From contig JAUXPP010000085.1 of the NCBI GenBank assembly GCA_030683705.1, forward strand, positions 16,089 to 80,088: 64,000 bases of DNA, in the 5' to 3' direction. The translations under genes were made by a program, and so were the position numbers. A model generated the notes under the pieces. That model was given only the letters and a program-made list of their open reading frames with translations, was not told where the DNA came from and did not search any database. The stretch is from Polaromonas sp. (lineage in GTDB: Bacteria; Pseudomonadota; Gammaproteobacteria; Burkholderiales; Burkholderiaceae_C). Position 1 is the first letter of the stretch. Each line of letters starts with the position of its first letter. Below are positions 9,502 through 17,826 of this stretch, in pieces.

Positions 9502-10341
9502 ATGACGACCACACCCAACAACGACTCTCCTGCCACCCCCGATGCTTCCGCTCCGGAAGGCGGCTGGATGGAGATGGAAGACTTCGACGCGCTCGACGAC
9601 ATCCTCGACGACCTGCGCACGCGTTACGACGAGACGCCGCAGTGGGAGTTCTGCGAGGGTTTCATGGCCGCCGTGATCTGTTCCCGCCGGCCCATCCCGG
9701 TTGACGAATATCTGTCGGTGCTGCTGGCGATTCCGGCCGAGGGTGAAACCTCCGACGAGGAAAGCGGCTCCTTCGCCAGCCCGAAACAGCGTGAGCGCTT
9801 CATCACGCTGTGGGACCGGCGCTGGAACGAGGTCATCACCGCGCTCGACGCGCGCGTGGACACGCTGGAAGACGATGCCTGTTACCACCCCGAGGTGATG
9901 GACGTGCGCAGCGCAGTCGCCGGCATGCCGCCGGCCGAGCAGGCCGCCTTCAAGGGCGAAGACCTGCCGGCTTTTGCGCAAGTGTGGGCGCTGGGCTTCA
10001 TGTTCGCGGTCGAAAGCTGGCCCGAGGAATGGGCCGCACCGCGCGACAAGGATGCCGCCCAGTGGCTGGACGACGCGCTGCAGGCCGTGGTCGCGATGAC
10101 CGAAGACGACACCGGCAAGCCCGAAGTCTCGCCACTGAGCGAAGACGGCGCGCCCAGCACCAGCATCGCCCGCCTCAACGCGTTTGGTGATGCGATCTGG
10201 GCGGTCTATGACCTGCGCGAACTGTGGAAAACCATGGGCCCCAAGATCGAGACGATTCGCAAGGAGGCCGAGCCGGGCCGCAATGATTTATGCCCGTGTG
10301 GCAGCGGGAAGAAGTACAAGAAGTGTCATGGGGCGGGGTGA
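9502..10341 (+). CDS. UPF0149/YecA family protein with C-terminal SEC-C motif
   Basis: Cytoplasmic protein of 279 residues. The acidic N-terminus is followed by a YecA/UPF0149 helical domain ([18 protein letters not shown] ... YLSVLLAIP). The C-terminal zinc-binding SEC-C motif [16 protein letters not shown] resembles the SecA tail that contacts SecB and ribosomes. Molecular role not established. The gene marks the left boundary of the cassette-like island, with only 46 nt between its stop and the first island gene. Confidence 0.88.
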   Translation: MTTTPNNDSPATPDASAPEGGWMEMEDFDALDDILDDLRTRYDETPQWEFCEGFMAAVICSRRPIPVDEYLSVLLAIPAEGETSDEESGSFASPKQRERFITLWDRRWNEVITALDARVDTLEDDACYHPEVMDVRSAVAGMPPAEQAAFKGEDLPAFAQVWALGFMFAVESWPEEWAAPRDKDAAQWLDDALQAVVAMTEDDTGKPEVSPLSEDGAPSTSIARLNAFGDAIWAVYDLRELWKTMGPKIETIRKEAEPGRNDLCPCGSGKKYKKCHGAG

Positions 10342-10387
10342 GGGTTGATTGGCCTGTCAGCTCGCACAGCCGGGACCAAGCAGGCAT

Positions 10388-10654
10388 TCACTTGCCACCG
10401 CTTCGCCTGAATGGCCACGCGCCCAGAAGCAGCAAAGAACCTGCGCCAATCAGCAATTTGAGGCCTGCAGAATCGCTCTGCTCGCTGAGAAAGCCGGCAG
10501 CTGGACCCACGCGGGCACCGGTGGCTATATATTCTTCGCGATGCCGCTCAATGTCGCGGACTGTGCATCGTGATGGACAGCCGCATGTGCTGCACGACTC
10601 GACACGCACGCCATTGCTCGATCCGCACGCCAAGCAGGACCACGCGTACTCCAT
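10388..10654 (-). CDS. Small zinc-ribbon protein with C-terminal membrane segment (cassette gene 3)
   Basis: About 88 residues. The N-terminus has two CxxC-type pairs (CLACGSS and CSTCGCPSRC), suggesting a zinc ribbon, followed by a charged helix and a hydrophobic C-terminal segment (LKLLIGAGSLLLLGAWPF). Function unknown. ATG 10654 is chosen because it lies 3 nt after the GTTAGCC core of an attC-like site, the position expected for a cassette gene; an in-frame start further upstream would fall inside that site. No recombination site is visible after its stop, so the cassette may be truncated. Base composition is less GC-rich than neighbouring chromosomal genes. Confidence 0.6.
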   Translation of the reverse strand: MEYAWSCLACGSSNGVRVESCSTCGCPSRCTVRDIERHREEYIATGARVGPAAGFLSEQSDSAGLKLLIGAGSLLLLGAWPFRRSGGK

Positions 10655-10657
10655 AAG

Positions 10658-10768
10658 GGCTAACGTTGGAGGCAACCGGCCCGCGACGGCGTGGTGCCGG
10701 ACGGCCAGAATGAAACGAGGCCCGAAGGCGGCATGCCGTCGCGGGTCAGGTTGATCGACAGACTAGGC
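10658..10768 (-). other. attC-like recombination site 2
   Basis: 111-bp imperfect inverted repeat following cassette gene 2. On the minus strand it starts with GCCTAGT, which contains that gene's TAG stop, and ends with GTTAGCC. Inside, the arms pair CAACC..CCCGCGACGGC (10735-10753) with GCCGTCGCGGG..GGTTG (10673-10690). Size, stop codon inside the left core and start of the next gene 3 nt past the right core fit an integron attC; the cores are imperfect matches to RYYYAAC/GTTRRRY. Confidence 0.55.
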
Positions 10769-11269
10769 AACACGGGTGGCAGATACACGAGGAACAAGCT
10801 CCTGCTGATAGCGCCGGGTAAACGGGACACCATTGAACGTATGCGTGCAGCACGGACATTGCGGAACCAAGGTGCCGGGACCGGCCGTTGGGTCAACAAC
10901 CCGCAAGATCCCTTCAGTATCGACCTTAAGCCCACTGAAATAACTCGCCTCCCCGGTACGAACATATGGCTGTGCTGCATCTTCGTGCAGAGCAACTAGC
11001 CAAAAGATGGGCTCTCGCCGGTCAAGGCGCGCTATAGCTTCGCTGTAGATTTCATCCCATCTCCTACCCACGCGAGACATAAGGAAGCGGAACAGAGGCG
11101 TGTAGTCAAGTCCCCTGCGAACTCCCTTATGCATTCCAAGATCGCCACCATCGATCTCGCCGGTATTCACACTGCGACGAGACGCGCTGAAATCACCACC
11201 AAATCGGTGATGAACGCCTCGCGCAGTTGTATTGACCTTGCGGTATAGCGGGGACTTGGCCTTTAGCAT
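10763..11269 (-). CDS. Conserved hypothetical protein (cassette gene 2)
   Basis: 168 residues starting MLKAKSPLYRKVNT, with blocks RGVHH.FGGDF, RGLDYTPLFRFLMSRVG, PIFWLVALHE and a late CPCCTHTFNGVPFT. I recognise this as a widespread, uncharacterised family found in accessory DNA; the Cys/His-rich end (CPCC.H) might bind metal. No enzymatic motif is evident. ATG 11269 lies 5 nt after the GTTAGGC core of attC-like site 1, and the TAG stop lies in the left core of site 2, as in integron gene cassettes. Confidence 0.75.
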   Translation of the reverse strand: MLKAKSPLYRKVNTTARGVHHRFGGDFSASRRSVNTGEIDGGDLGMHKGVRRGLDYTPLFRFLMSRVGRRWDEIYSEAIARLDRREPIFWLVALHEDAAQPYVRTGEASYFSGLKVDTEGILRVVDPTAGPGTLVPQCPCCTHTFNGVPFTRRYQQELVPRVSATRVA

Positions 11270-11274
11270 CTGTT

Positions 11275-11364
11275 GCCTAACGTGAAGATGACCAGCGCCC
11301 AACGCAAGATGCGAGCGTAGCGAGCAAATGCGCTTGGGTGTCTGCGTCGATGGACATGTTATGC
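11275..11364 (-). other. attC-like recombination site 1
   Basis: 90-bp imperfect palindrome between cassette genes 1 and 2. On the minus strand the left core is GCATAAC (it contains the TAA stop of gene 1) and the right core is GTTAGGC, which fits GTTRRRY; the cores pair at 6 of 7 positions. The inner arms carry CCCAAGCGCA opposite TGCGTTGGG. This is the usual arrangement of an integron attC site. Confidence 0.65.
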
Positions 11365-11619
11365 GGCATCGCCACCTGCGTTTTCCGCAGCAGTTTCTGT
11401 ACCCTCGCCATCCGTCTCCGCTTCACAAGATTCGGTGCTTGCCCCAGTGTCGAAGAACCACGCGAAGGAGCCACAGCCGAATGAAGCAACCGCTAAAACG
11501 CATGGGATTGCGTATGACTCGTTACGCTCGCCAGTGAAGATCTGAAGAAAGTAAATAACAGTAGCGGCGAGAAGGCCGACGGCGAACAAGCCAAGGATCC
11601 ATTGCGTCGCTTGTTTCAT
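11359..11619 (-). CDS. Small two-helix membrane protein (cassette gene 1)
   Basis: About 86 residues starting MKQATQWILG. Two hydrophobic segments (about residues 7-26 and 36-52) are separated by a short charged loop (TGERNES), followed by an acidic Glu/Thr/Ala tail. Function unknown. ATG 11619 is chosen because it lies 3 nt after a GTTATAC core sequence. The stop TAA forms part of the left core of attC-like site 1. Confidence 0.6.
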   Translation of the reverse strand: MKQATQWILGLFAVGLLAATVIYFLQIFTGERNESYAIPCVLAVASFGCGSFAWFFDTGASTESCEAETDGEGTETAAENAGGDAA

Positions 11620-11621
11620 GC

Positions 11622-11680
11622 CGTATAACGTAATGTATAGAGCAAAACCTGCTCGATAAACTGGTCTCTGCTCGATATTC
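11622..11680 (-). other. Possible degenerate attI-like site
   Basis: Upstream of cassette gene 1 the minus strand carries a GTTATAC core (11623-11629) preceded by two direct repeats TATCGAGCAG (11668-11677 and 11649-11658) 19 nt apart. Integron attI sites are non-palindromic and carry direct integrase-binding repeats beside the core, which fits. There is no intI gene nearby, so this is only suggestive; it could also be chance. Confidence 0.3.
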
Positions 11681-11827
11681 TGGACATGACTTTCCTCTTG
11701 GAAGTGGCGTGTTTGCTGGGTTTTACCGCAGTTTTGTACAGATTTATACAGGTATAAAAACTTTGCGAAACACCGCACGAGACGCCGCGCTCCGGGCCAG
11801 GCGCATCGCAGTCTGAATTTAAAGCTA

Positions 11828-11881
11828 GTTTGGGCCGCCAGCCCTCATAAAACGAGCGCAGGCAGCTATCAATTCAGGAGC
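11828..11881 (+). repeat. Family B 54-bp repeat at 3' end of DUF2238 gene
   Basis: 54-bp family B unit with GGGCCGCCAGCCCT, GAGCGCAGGCAGCTATC and a diverged end. It contains the stop codon of the minus-strand DUF2238 gene. The remaining spacer up to the cassette island (11682-11827) shows an AT-rich stretch but no gene. Confidence 0.65.
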
Positions 11882-12491
11882 GTTTCGGCAGCCCCGCCAT
11901 CTGACTATCCTGCCACCTCGCCAGCAGCGTCACCGCAAACGTCGCACCGATCAACGCCAGGAACATGTCCGACTGCGTGTCCCAGACGTCGCCCTGGGTG
12001 CCTAAAAATTCATCGGCGCCCTGGCCCAGTGCCAGGGCGGCCCACCACTCGATCAGCTCGTACACCGCGCTGATGGCCATGGCCACGCAGACCGACAGGA
12101 AACCGGCCATGCGACGGCTGCTGAGGTAAGCCCCGCGCAGCAGGATCTCGCGCGCCACCATGGCCGGCACCAGGCCCTGCATGAAGTGGCCGATCTTGTC
12201 GTACGGGTTGCGGCCCAGGCCCATCCAGTCCTGCAGCCAGAAGCCCAGCGGCACGCGCGCATAGGTGTAGGCGCCGCCGAGGATCAGCACCAGCATATGC
12301 GCGGCGATCAGGATGTAGAGCAAGGTGCTCAGCGGAAAGCGCTTGCGGGTCAACGCCAGCACAGGCAGGGCCAGCAGCACCGGCAGCACCTCCAGTACCC
12401 AGGTGCCGCGCTCGTACGGCGCAATGCCGGAAGCCACCAGCGCGGCCAGCACCACGGCACCCAGCACCAGCAGGAGGGTGTCGCGCGTCAT
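11874..12491 (-). CDS. DUF2238 integral membrane protein
   Basis: Inner-membrane protein of 205 residues with about six hydrophobic segments and the family block GLGRNPYDKIGHFMQGLVPA and AISAVYELIEWW, followed by GDVWDTQSDMFLALIGA. These conserved His/Glu/Asp residues are the hallmark of DUF2238 (YjdF-like) proteins, whose function is unknown. The start ATG overlaps the TGA of the upstream hydrolase (ATGA), so translation is coupled; three minus-strand genes (NTF2-like, hydrolase, DUF2238) form an operon. Confidence 0.88.
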   Translation of the reverse strand: MTRDTLLLVLGAVVLAALVASGIAPYERGTWVLEVLPVLLALPVLALTRKRFPLSTLLYILIAAHMLVLILGGAYTYARVPLGFWLQDWMGLGRNPYDKIGHFMQGLVPAMVAREILLRGAYLSSRRMAGFLSVCVAMAISAVYELIEWWAALALGQGADEFLGTQGDVWDTQSDMFLALIGATFAVTLLARWQDSQMAGLPKRS

Positions 12492-13411
12492 GCGCCGGCT
12501 TCACCAAAAAACTGCGCCAGCGCATGCGCGGTTTCCAGCGGCAGTTCCTCGGGGATGAAGTGCCCGGCCGGCAGCAGCTGGCCGCTGACGATGCCGGCAC
12601 ACTGCGCCTGCCACAACACCAGCGGCTCGAACAGCTTGTGCACCACGCCGCGCTCACCCCACAAAACATGCACGTCGCAGCGGATTTTTTCGCCCTGCGC
12701 GCGGCTCTCGCGGTCGTGCACCAGGTCGATGCCGGCGCTGGCGCGGTAGTCCTCGCAGGCGGCGTGGATGGCTTCGGGCGTGCAGAAGCAGCGTTCGTAC
12801 TCGAGCAGCGCTTCCGCTTCGATGTAGCTGAGCCCCTGGGCGCCCCAGCCGCCGAGCTTGGCGTGCAGGTAAGGCAAGGCGTTGCCGCCTATCATGGTCT
12901 CGGGCAGCGGGCTGGGCTGGATCAAATGGAACCAGTGGTAGTAGGCTGTGGCGAAACGCATGTCGGTTGCCGCGTACATGTCCAGCGTGGGCGCGATGTC
13001 GATCAGGCACAACTTGTGCACGCGGCCCGGGTGGTCCAGCGCCAGCCGGTGCGCCACGCGGCCGCCGCGGTCGTGGCCGCAGACGTCGAAGCGGCTGATG
13101 CCCAGGTCGTCCATCACGGCCAGCGCATCGGCGGCCATGTTGCGTTTGCTGTAGTTGCTGTGGTCCGGCAGACCGGCCACCTTGGACGAGTCGCCATAAC
13201 CGCGCAGGTCGGGCAGTACCAGGAAGAATTTCGCCTTGAGCGCCTGCACCACGCGGTGCCACATCACATGGCTTTGCGGAAAACCGTGCAGCAGCAGCAG
13301 CGCCGGCCCCTGCGTGTTGCCGCCAAAGCGCGCGAATATGGAGGTGCCGTTGACCTCGAAATCACGCGCTTCAAAACCTTCAAACCAGTTGTCGGGCAGG
13401 GTCGAGGCCAT
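12488..13411 (-). CDS. Alpha/beta hydrolase, haloacetate dehalogenase-like
   Basis: 307-residue alpha/beta hydrolase. Oxyanion motif LLHGFPQSH, nucleophile elbow GHDRGGRVAHR (Asp nucleophile with following Arg), a cap-domain His-Trp pair (YYHWFHL) as in the halide pocket of fluoroacetate dehalogenases, and a catalytic His in PAGHFIPEE. These support a hydrolytic dehalogenase or a closely related epoxide-hydrolase-like enzyme; substrate not determined. ATG 13411 is the start, 17 nt after the NTF2-like gene. Confidence 0.85.
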   Translation of the reverse strand: MASTLPDNWFEGFEARDFEVNGTSIFARFGGNTQGPALLLLHGFPQSHVMWHRVVQALKAKFFLVLPDLRGYGDSSKVAGLPDHSNYSKRNMAADALAVMDDLGISRFDVCGHDRGGRVAHRLALDHPGRVHKLCLIDIAPTLDMYAATDMRFATAYYHWFHLIQPSPLPETMIGGNALPYLHAKLGGWGAQGLSYIEAEALLEYERCFCTPEAIHAACEDYRASAGIDLVHDRESRAQGEKIRCDVHVLWGERGVVHKLFEPLVLWQAQCAGIVSGQLLPAGHFIPEELPLETAHALAQFFGEAGA

Positions 13412-13428
13412 GGCGCATCCTTCTTTCG

Positions 13429-13917
13429 TCAGGGCCGGCTGGCCAGATATTTTTTGAGATTGGCCGCGGCGGTGGCGCGCACCTTGTTGCGCAGGAAGGG
13501 CGTCCAGCCCAGCAGCAGGCCGGGTGCACCCAGCGCCTGGCGCGACCAGGCCCAGAAGTCGAAGCTGTCGCGCTGGGTCTGGATCAGGCCCTGCGGATTG
13601 AAGCTGAAGCGGCTGTCGATCACGTTGTGCACCATGCGGCCAGTGGTGCTGAAGCGGTAATCGGCCTCCCAGTGCGCCTGGCCGGTCGTGGCGTCGGCCG
13701 TGATGCCGCTGTAGTCCAGCTTCCAGACATCGCGCCCCTTGGCCTGGGTGGCGTCGCACAACATGTGCCACATGCCGGTGACCTCGCGGTGGCCGCGCAG
13801 GGAAAAAGCCTCGTCGTCGAAGGACGCATCGGCGGCGTAACACTGCGCCATGGTGGCCGAGTCCAGCCGGGCAAAGGCGCTGTAGAGCTTTTCAAGGGTT
13901 TGCTGGCTGGCGTGCAT
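13429..13917 (-). CDS. NTF2-like (SnoaL-type) protein
   Basis: Small cone-fold protein of 162 residues of the nuclear transport factor 2 superfamily: [26 protein letters not shown], then [25 protein letters not shown]. Such proteins serve as polyketide-cyclase-type enzymes, isomerases or binding proteins; nothing here fixes the substrate. ATG 13917 is preceded by a good GGAGG ribosome-binding site. It is first in an operon with the hydrolase and DUF2238 genes. Confidence 0.85.
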   Translation of the reverse strand: MHASQQTLEKLYSAFARLDSATMAQCYAADASFDDEAFSLRGHREVTGMWHMLCDATQAKGRDVWKLDYSGITADATTGQAHWEADYRFSTTGRMVHNVIDSRFSFNPQGLIQTQRDSFDFWAWSRQALGAPGLLLGWTPFLRNKVRATAAANLKKYLASRP

Positions 13918-14075
13918 GGGGCCTCCGGAAGTGACCGGGAAATGGTACACCTGCAACAAGGCAGCGCAGCGAGGCGGTATTTTTTGTGACATATTTGGTC
14001 GAGTCGCAGCCGCGCGCTGGCCGCCGGCCTGTCATCGGCGTATAAAGTTGCCTAGGTCTATGGATGGAGTGAAGC

Positions 14076-14273
14076 ATGAGGACCCAGCCACCACACCGGG
14101 CACCGGCAGACCGCCAGCGTGTCAATGTGCTTGACCCCTGGGAAGAGCTGTACTGGGGCGAAAAGCTGGCCTGCACCACCGAGCAATTGCGCGCGGCGGT
14201 GGACGCCGTGGGCGTGCAGGTGTCAGACATCCGGGCCTGGCTAACCCAATCCAAACCCTCGCCGCTGCGCTGA
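14076..14273 (+). CDS. DUF3606 small protein
   Basis: 65-residue protein with the DUF3606 pattern: a basic N-terminus, [20 protein letters not shown], then [19 protein letters not shown]. Function unknown; these short proteins are common in betaproteobacteria. Divergent from the NTF2-like operon. Confidence 0.75.
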   Translation: MRTQPPHRAPADRQRVNVLDPWEELYWGEKLACTTEQLRAAVDAVGVQVSDIRAWLTQSKPSPLR

Positions 14274-14336
14274 GCGCAGCACGCAAATACCCCTTCCGGG
14301 CATTGATAAAGCGCCGGGGCGACCCATCTGCCCTGC

Positions 14337-15320
14337 ATGATCCCTTTTTCCGTTCTTGACCTGTCCCCCATCGTGGAGGGCAGCGACGCCGCCCAGTCCC
14401 TGCGCAACACGCTGGATCTGGCCCAGCATGCCGAACGCTGGGGCTTTGAGCGCTACTGGCTGGCCGAACACCACGGCATGGCCGGTATCGCCAGCGCCGC
14501 GACCGCGGTGGTGATGGCGCATGTGGCCGGCGGCACCTCGCGCATCCGCGTGGGCGCCGGCGGCATCATGCTGCCGAATCATTCGCCGCTGGTGATCGCC
14601 GAGCAGTTCGGCACGCTGGAATCGCTGTTTCCCGGCCGCATCGACCTGGGCCTGGGCCGCGCGCCCGGCTCGGACCAGGCGACGGCGCGCGCGCTGCGGC
14701 GCGACCTGAATGCCAATCCCGACGAGTTTCCGCAAGACGTGGTCGAGCTGATGCATTATTTCCAGCCGGTGCAGGACGGCCAGCGCGTGCGCGCCGTGCC
14801 GGGCGCCGGCCTGAATGTGCCGGTGTGGATTCTCGGCTCCAGCCTGTTCGGCGCGCAGCTGGCCGCGCAACTGGGCCTGCCGTTTGCCTTCGCTTCGCAC
14901 TTTGCGCCGGCGCAAATGATGCAGGCCATCGAGGTCTACCGCAGCCGCTTCCGCCCGTCGGCGCAACTGGCCCGTTCCCACGTGATGCTGGGTTTCAATG
15001 TGTTCGCCGCCGACACCGACGACGCGGCACGGCTGCTGTCTTCGTCGATGCAGCAGGCGTTTGTGAATCTGCGCAGCGGCCGCCCCTCGCGCCTGCAGCC
15101 GCCGGTGGCCGGTTACGAAGAGCGGCTCACGCCGCCCGAACGCGCCATCCTCGAGCAGACCCTGTCATGCTCCGCCATCGGATCGCCCGACACGGTGCGG
15201 CGTGAGCTGCAGGCCTTTGTGGACCGCACCGGCGCCGACGAGCTGATGATCACCTCGCAGATCTTCGACCACGCAGCGCGCCTGCGCTCCTACGAGATCA
15301 CGGCCGACCTCAAAGGCTGA
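14337..15320 (+). CDS. LLM-class flavin-dependent oxidoreductase
   Basis: Bacterial luciferase-like monooxygenase of 327 residues using reduced FMN. TIM-barrel family features are [12 protein letters not shown] at the N-terminus, [43 protein letters not shown] and [14 protein letters not shown]. This is the MsnO8-type subgroup (YhbW-like). Substrate unknown. Convergent with the FKBP gene, only 2 nt separating the stops. Confidence 0.9.
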   Translation: MIPFSVLDLSPIVEGSDAAQSLRNTLDLAQHAERWGFERYWLAEHHGMAGIASAATAVVMAHVAGGTSRIRVGAGGIMLPNHSPLVIAEQFGTLESLFPGRIDLGLGRAPGSDQATARALRRDLNANPDEFPQDVVELMHYFQPVQDGQRVRAVPGAGLNVPVWILGSSLFGAQLAAQLGLPFAFASHFAPAQMMQAIEVYRSRFRPSAQLARSHVMLGFNVFAADTDDAARLLSSSMQQAFVNLRSGRPSRLQPPVAGYEERLTPPERAILEQTLSCSAIGSPDTVRRELQAFVDRTGADELMITSQIFDHAARLRSYEITADLKG

Positions 15321-15322
15321 GG

Positions 15323-15760
15323 CTACTTCTTCACGGCCAGCAATTCGATCTCGAATTCGAGTGTGGCATTGGGGGGAATCACGCCACCGGCGCCGCGCGC
15401 GCCATAGGCAATCGCCGGCGGGCAGGTCAGCTTGGCCTTGCCGCCGACCTTCATTTTCTGCACGCCTTCGGTCCAGCAGGGGATCACGCGGTTCAGCGGA
15501 AACTCGGTCGGCTCGTTGCGTGAGTAGGAACTGTCGAACTCCTTGCCGCCCGGGAAACGCCCACGGTAATGCACCTGCACCGTGTCGCTGGCAGCAGGCG
15601 CGGCGCCACCGCCCTCCTTGAGCGAGCGGTAGACCAGCCCGCTGGCCGTCACCGCGGCGCCAGCCTCTTTGGCGGCGGCAGCCGCAGCCGCTTCGGATTG
15701 CGCCCAGGCAGCAGGTAGCAGGCTGAGGGACAGGACACTGGCACAAATGATGGATCGCAC
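15323..15760 (-). CDS. FKBP-type peptidyl-prolyl cis-trans isomerase
   Basis: Exported proline isomerase of 145 residues. A signal peptide (ends about AWA-QS), an Ala-rich linker, then a single FKBP domain with VQVHYRGRFPGGKEFDSSY, PTEFPLNRVIPCWTEGVQ, CPPAIAYGARGAGGVIPPNATLEFEIELL, which carries most of the FK506-pocket residues. GTG 15760 is chosen as start because it has a well-placed AAGGAG ribosome-binding site and begins the signal peptide; ATG codons further upstream lack one. Confidence 0.9.
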   Translation of the reverse strand: MRSIICASVLSLSLLPAAWAQSEAAAAAAAKEAGAAVTASGLVYRSLKEGGGAAPAASDTVQVHYRGRFPGGKEFDSSYSRNEPTEFPLNRVIPCWTEGVQKMKVGGKAKLTCPPAIAYGARGAGGVIPPNATLEFEIELLAVKK

Positions 15761-15971
15761 AACAACTCCTTGATTCTGCGGGCCACCGACGGTAACCCAT
15801 GCGCCCATGTTAGCGCTGCACCCAAACACCACCGCAGCCGCGGGGCATCCTTCGACAAGCTCAGGACGAACGGAACCCCTCGGCGCTGATGCCTGCGGCT
15901 CAGAACCTGCTTGAGCAGCTTTGGACAGGCGCCAGAAGCGACGCATCTGACGAGCGGCGGCCTGCACGGTG

Positions 15972-16006
15972 CGAGAGCTACACGCCGTGAGAGAACGTGG
16001 GGGCTC
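15972..16006 (+). repeat. Family A repeat, truncated 3' part
   Basis: Carries only the distal half of family A: GAGAGCTACACGCCGTGAG then GAACGTGGGGGCTCT. It lies directly before a full copy, so two elements are in tandem. Confidence 0.65.
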
Positions 16007-16013
16007 TGTTTTT

Positions 16014-16088
16014 CCGCCGGGCCGCCCCAAGGAAAAATGCGCCCCCTCGGGGGGCAGAGAGCTACACGCAGTGAGCGAACGTGGGGGC
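16014..16088 (+). repeat. Family A repeat, full copy
   Basis: Contains CCGCCGGGCCGCCCCAAGG, the perfect CGCCCCCT/GGGGGG palindrome, GAGCTACACGCAGTGAGCG and AACGTGGGGGCC. It ends at the 3' end of the minus-strand lipoprotein gene. Confidence 0.8.
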
Positions 16089-16089
16089 C

Positions 16090-16899
16090 TTATCTAGGCG
16101 CATTCTTGAACACCTCCCGGTTCTCGTTCCACCACGGGTCGTTCACGCCGGCCAGCAGCCGGTCCAGGGCAAAGGCCTTCTGGCTGACGATCAGGCGTGC
16201 CGCGCAGCGCCGCAGCGCGTGAAAGGCCTCGTTGTTGTGCAGCAGCAGCGGGCAGTTGGTGCGCAGCTTCTCGAAATAATAGGGCGGCCAGACACCGGTG
16301 GTGTTGATGTCCTTGTCGGTCAGCCAGTAGACGCTGCCCGCGCCGGCCGCCAGCACCTGCTCGACCAGCCTCGGCGGTACACCCTGTTTGATCAAGTAGC
16401 TTCGCAACTGGTCGGGCAGCGGGTCATAGGGCGGCGGTGCGTCGGTCGCCGGGGCAGTGGTGGCGGGCAAGGACAGGGCCGGCGTTTCGATACCGATTTT
16501 TCCCTTGGGCAGCACGCGCCAGGCGCCGGCCAGCCAGACGATGGCGCAGGCCCCCGCGCAGTCGCTGGTGACGACCATGTGCGGGTACAGGCCGACCAGC
16601 GTGTCGGCCAGCAGCAGGGCTTCGCGTGTATCTCCGCCGGAGATGTTGAGCTCGACCCGCCCCAGCGCCGACCAGGCGTCCGCGGGTTGGCGCTGCAGCA
16701 GGGCAACCAGTTTGGCGGTATCCCCCGGCACGACAGCACCGCTCAGCGTCATGCCGCGCGCCACGCCACCCGGCCGGCCGGGGAGGTAGTCGAATTCAAG
16801 CGCGTGCGCGCAGCCAGCCAGCCACAGGGTCAGCAGGGCCAGGACTTTGCCAAGGCCCGGGACACCCCACCCCGTGCTGAAACCCTTTCCTGTTTGCAT
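16090..16899 (-). CDS. Lipoprotein with ClpP-like (COG3904-type) domain
   Basis: 269-residue exported lipoprotein: hydrophobic signal ending in the lipobox LAGC (about residue 30), then a domain with VELNISGGDTREALLLADTLVG and SDCAGACAIVWLAGAWRVLPKGKIGIETP. This resembles periplasmic ClpP-fold proteins of the COG3904 type, in which I would expect a serine in the CA.AC segment; here it is glycine, so catalysis is doubtful. Function unknown. The similarity is a judgement from pattern, not from a search. Confidence 0.65.
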   Translation of the reverse strand: MQTGKGFSTGWGVPGLGKVLALLTLWLAGCAHALEFDYLPGRPGGVARGMTLSGAVVPGDTAKLVALLQRQPADAWSALGRVELNISGGDTREALLLADTLVGLYPHMVVTSDCAGACAIVWLAGAWRVLPKGKIGIETPALSLPATTAPATDAPPPYDPLPDQLRSYLIKQGVPPRLVEQVLAAGAGSVYWLTDKDINTTGVWPPYYFEKLRTNCPLLLHNNEAFHALRRCAARLIVSQKAFALDRLLAGVNDPWWNENREVFKNAPR

Positions 16900-16941
16900 C
16901 GCCCTACTTTACAAGAGGTCCGGGTTGCGGCAGGGCCGCGG

Positions 16942-17826
16942 TCAAAGCGCCCGGGGCAAGGCCTGGGCAATGAAGTCATACACAGCGCGGATGCGCCGGC
17001 TGGTGCGGATCTCGCGGTGCACCGTCAACCAGACCGGGATAGCCGGCACCTTGAGCATGGGCAACACGGCGACGACGTCCTTGTCGGTGGCGGCCAGGTA
17101 GTCGGCGATGAAGCCGATGCCGAGTCCGGCGCGCACCGCCTGCCAGTGGGCCACCAAGTCATCGCAGCGAAAGGCAAAGGACGCGCGGGTCACCGGCAGG
17201 CCGAAGCCGGTCATGCCCCTGAGGATGGTTTCGTCGCGGTCGCTGCCCACCAGCTCGTGGGCCAGCAGGTCCTGCGCCTGCCGGGGGGTGCCGCGGCGGC
17301 GCAGGTAGTCACGGTGCGCATATGCGCCCAATGTGATTCTGGCGATGCGCTTGACCACCAGGCTGGCCTGGTCGGGTTGCACCATGCGCAGCGCGATGTC
17401 GGCCTCGCGCCGCAGCAGGTTGCTCACCGCATTGCTGGCCACCAGCTCGACCTGCACGTCGGGCAGGGCCTGCCGCATACGCGCAAGGATGGGGGGCAGC
17501 AGATAACAGGCGACCGGCTGGCTGGCCGTGATGCGCACCGTGCCCGAGATGTCCGGCTCCAGGCCCGACACACTGCGCGAGAGTTCATGGGCCGCGCTGT
17601 CCATGGCGCGCGCCGCGGCGGCGAGTTGCAGGGCGGTGGGCGTGGGCAACAGGCCGCGGCCGGTGCGTTCAAACAGCAGCACGCCGAGTTGCGCTTCCAG
17701 TTCGGCGATGTGCCGTCCCAGGGTCGGCTGGGTGGACGACAGGGCCCGCGCCGCGCCGAGCAGGCTGCCCTGGTCGAGCGCGGCCAGGAAAGAGCGCACC
17801 AGGCGCCAGTCGAAGTCGCTATTCAT
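16942..17826 (-). CDS. LysR-family transcriptional regulator
   Basis: 294-residue LysR regulator. The N-terminal winged helix-turn-helix (WRLVRSFLAALDQGSLLGAARALSSTQPTLGRHIAELEAQLG) is followed by a LysR substrate-binding domain with ADIALRMVQPDQ. ATG 17826 lies inside the perfect palindrome ATTCATTTTTGAAT (17821-17834), a possible autoregulatory site. It is divergent from the small ORF and nitroreductase-like gene, which are its likely targets. Effector unknown. Confidence 0.9.
   Translation of the reverse strand: MNSDFDWRLVRSFLAALDQGSLLGAARALSSTQPTLGRHIAELEAQLGVLLFERTGRGLLPTPTALQLAAAARAMDSAAHELSRSVSGLEPDISGTVRITASQPVACYLLPPILARMRQALPDVQVELVASNAVSNLLRREADIALRMVQPDQASLVVKRIARITLGAYAHRDYLRRRGTPRQAQDLLAHELVGSDRDETILRGMTGFGLPVTRASFAFRCDDLVAHWQAVRAGLGIGFIADYLAATDKDVVAVLPMLKVPAIPVWLTVHREIRTSRRIRAVYDFIAQALPRAL

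Larger units (their letters stand above)
15761..16089. other. Spacer between FKBP and lipoprotein genes
   Basis: 329 nt without a supported gene. It contains a short stretch CCTTCGACAAGCTCAGG that resembles a common dispersed bacterial repeat (recalled, unverified), then two family A elements, one truncated. Confidence 0.6.

Noticed and set aside
11725..11760. Possible LexA box near an AT-rich ACAG...ACAG stretch upstream of the cassette island
   Set aside because: The half-sites are direct, not inverted, and do not match CTGT-N8-ACAG. No integrase gene follows that would need SOS control.
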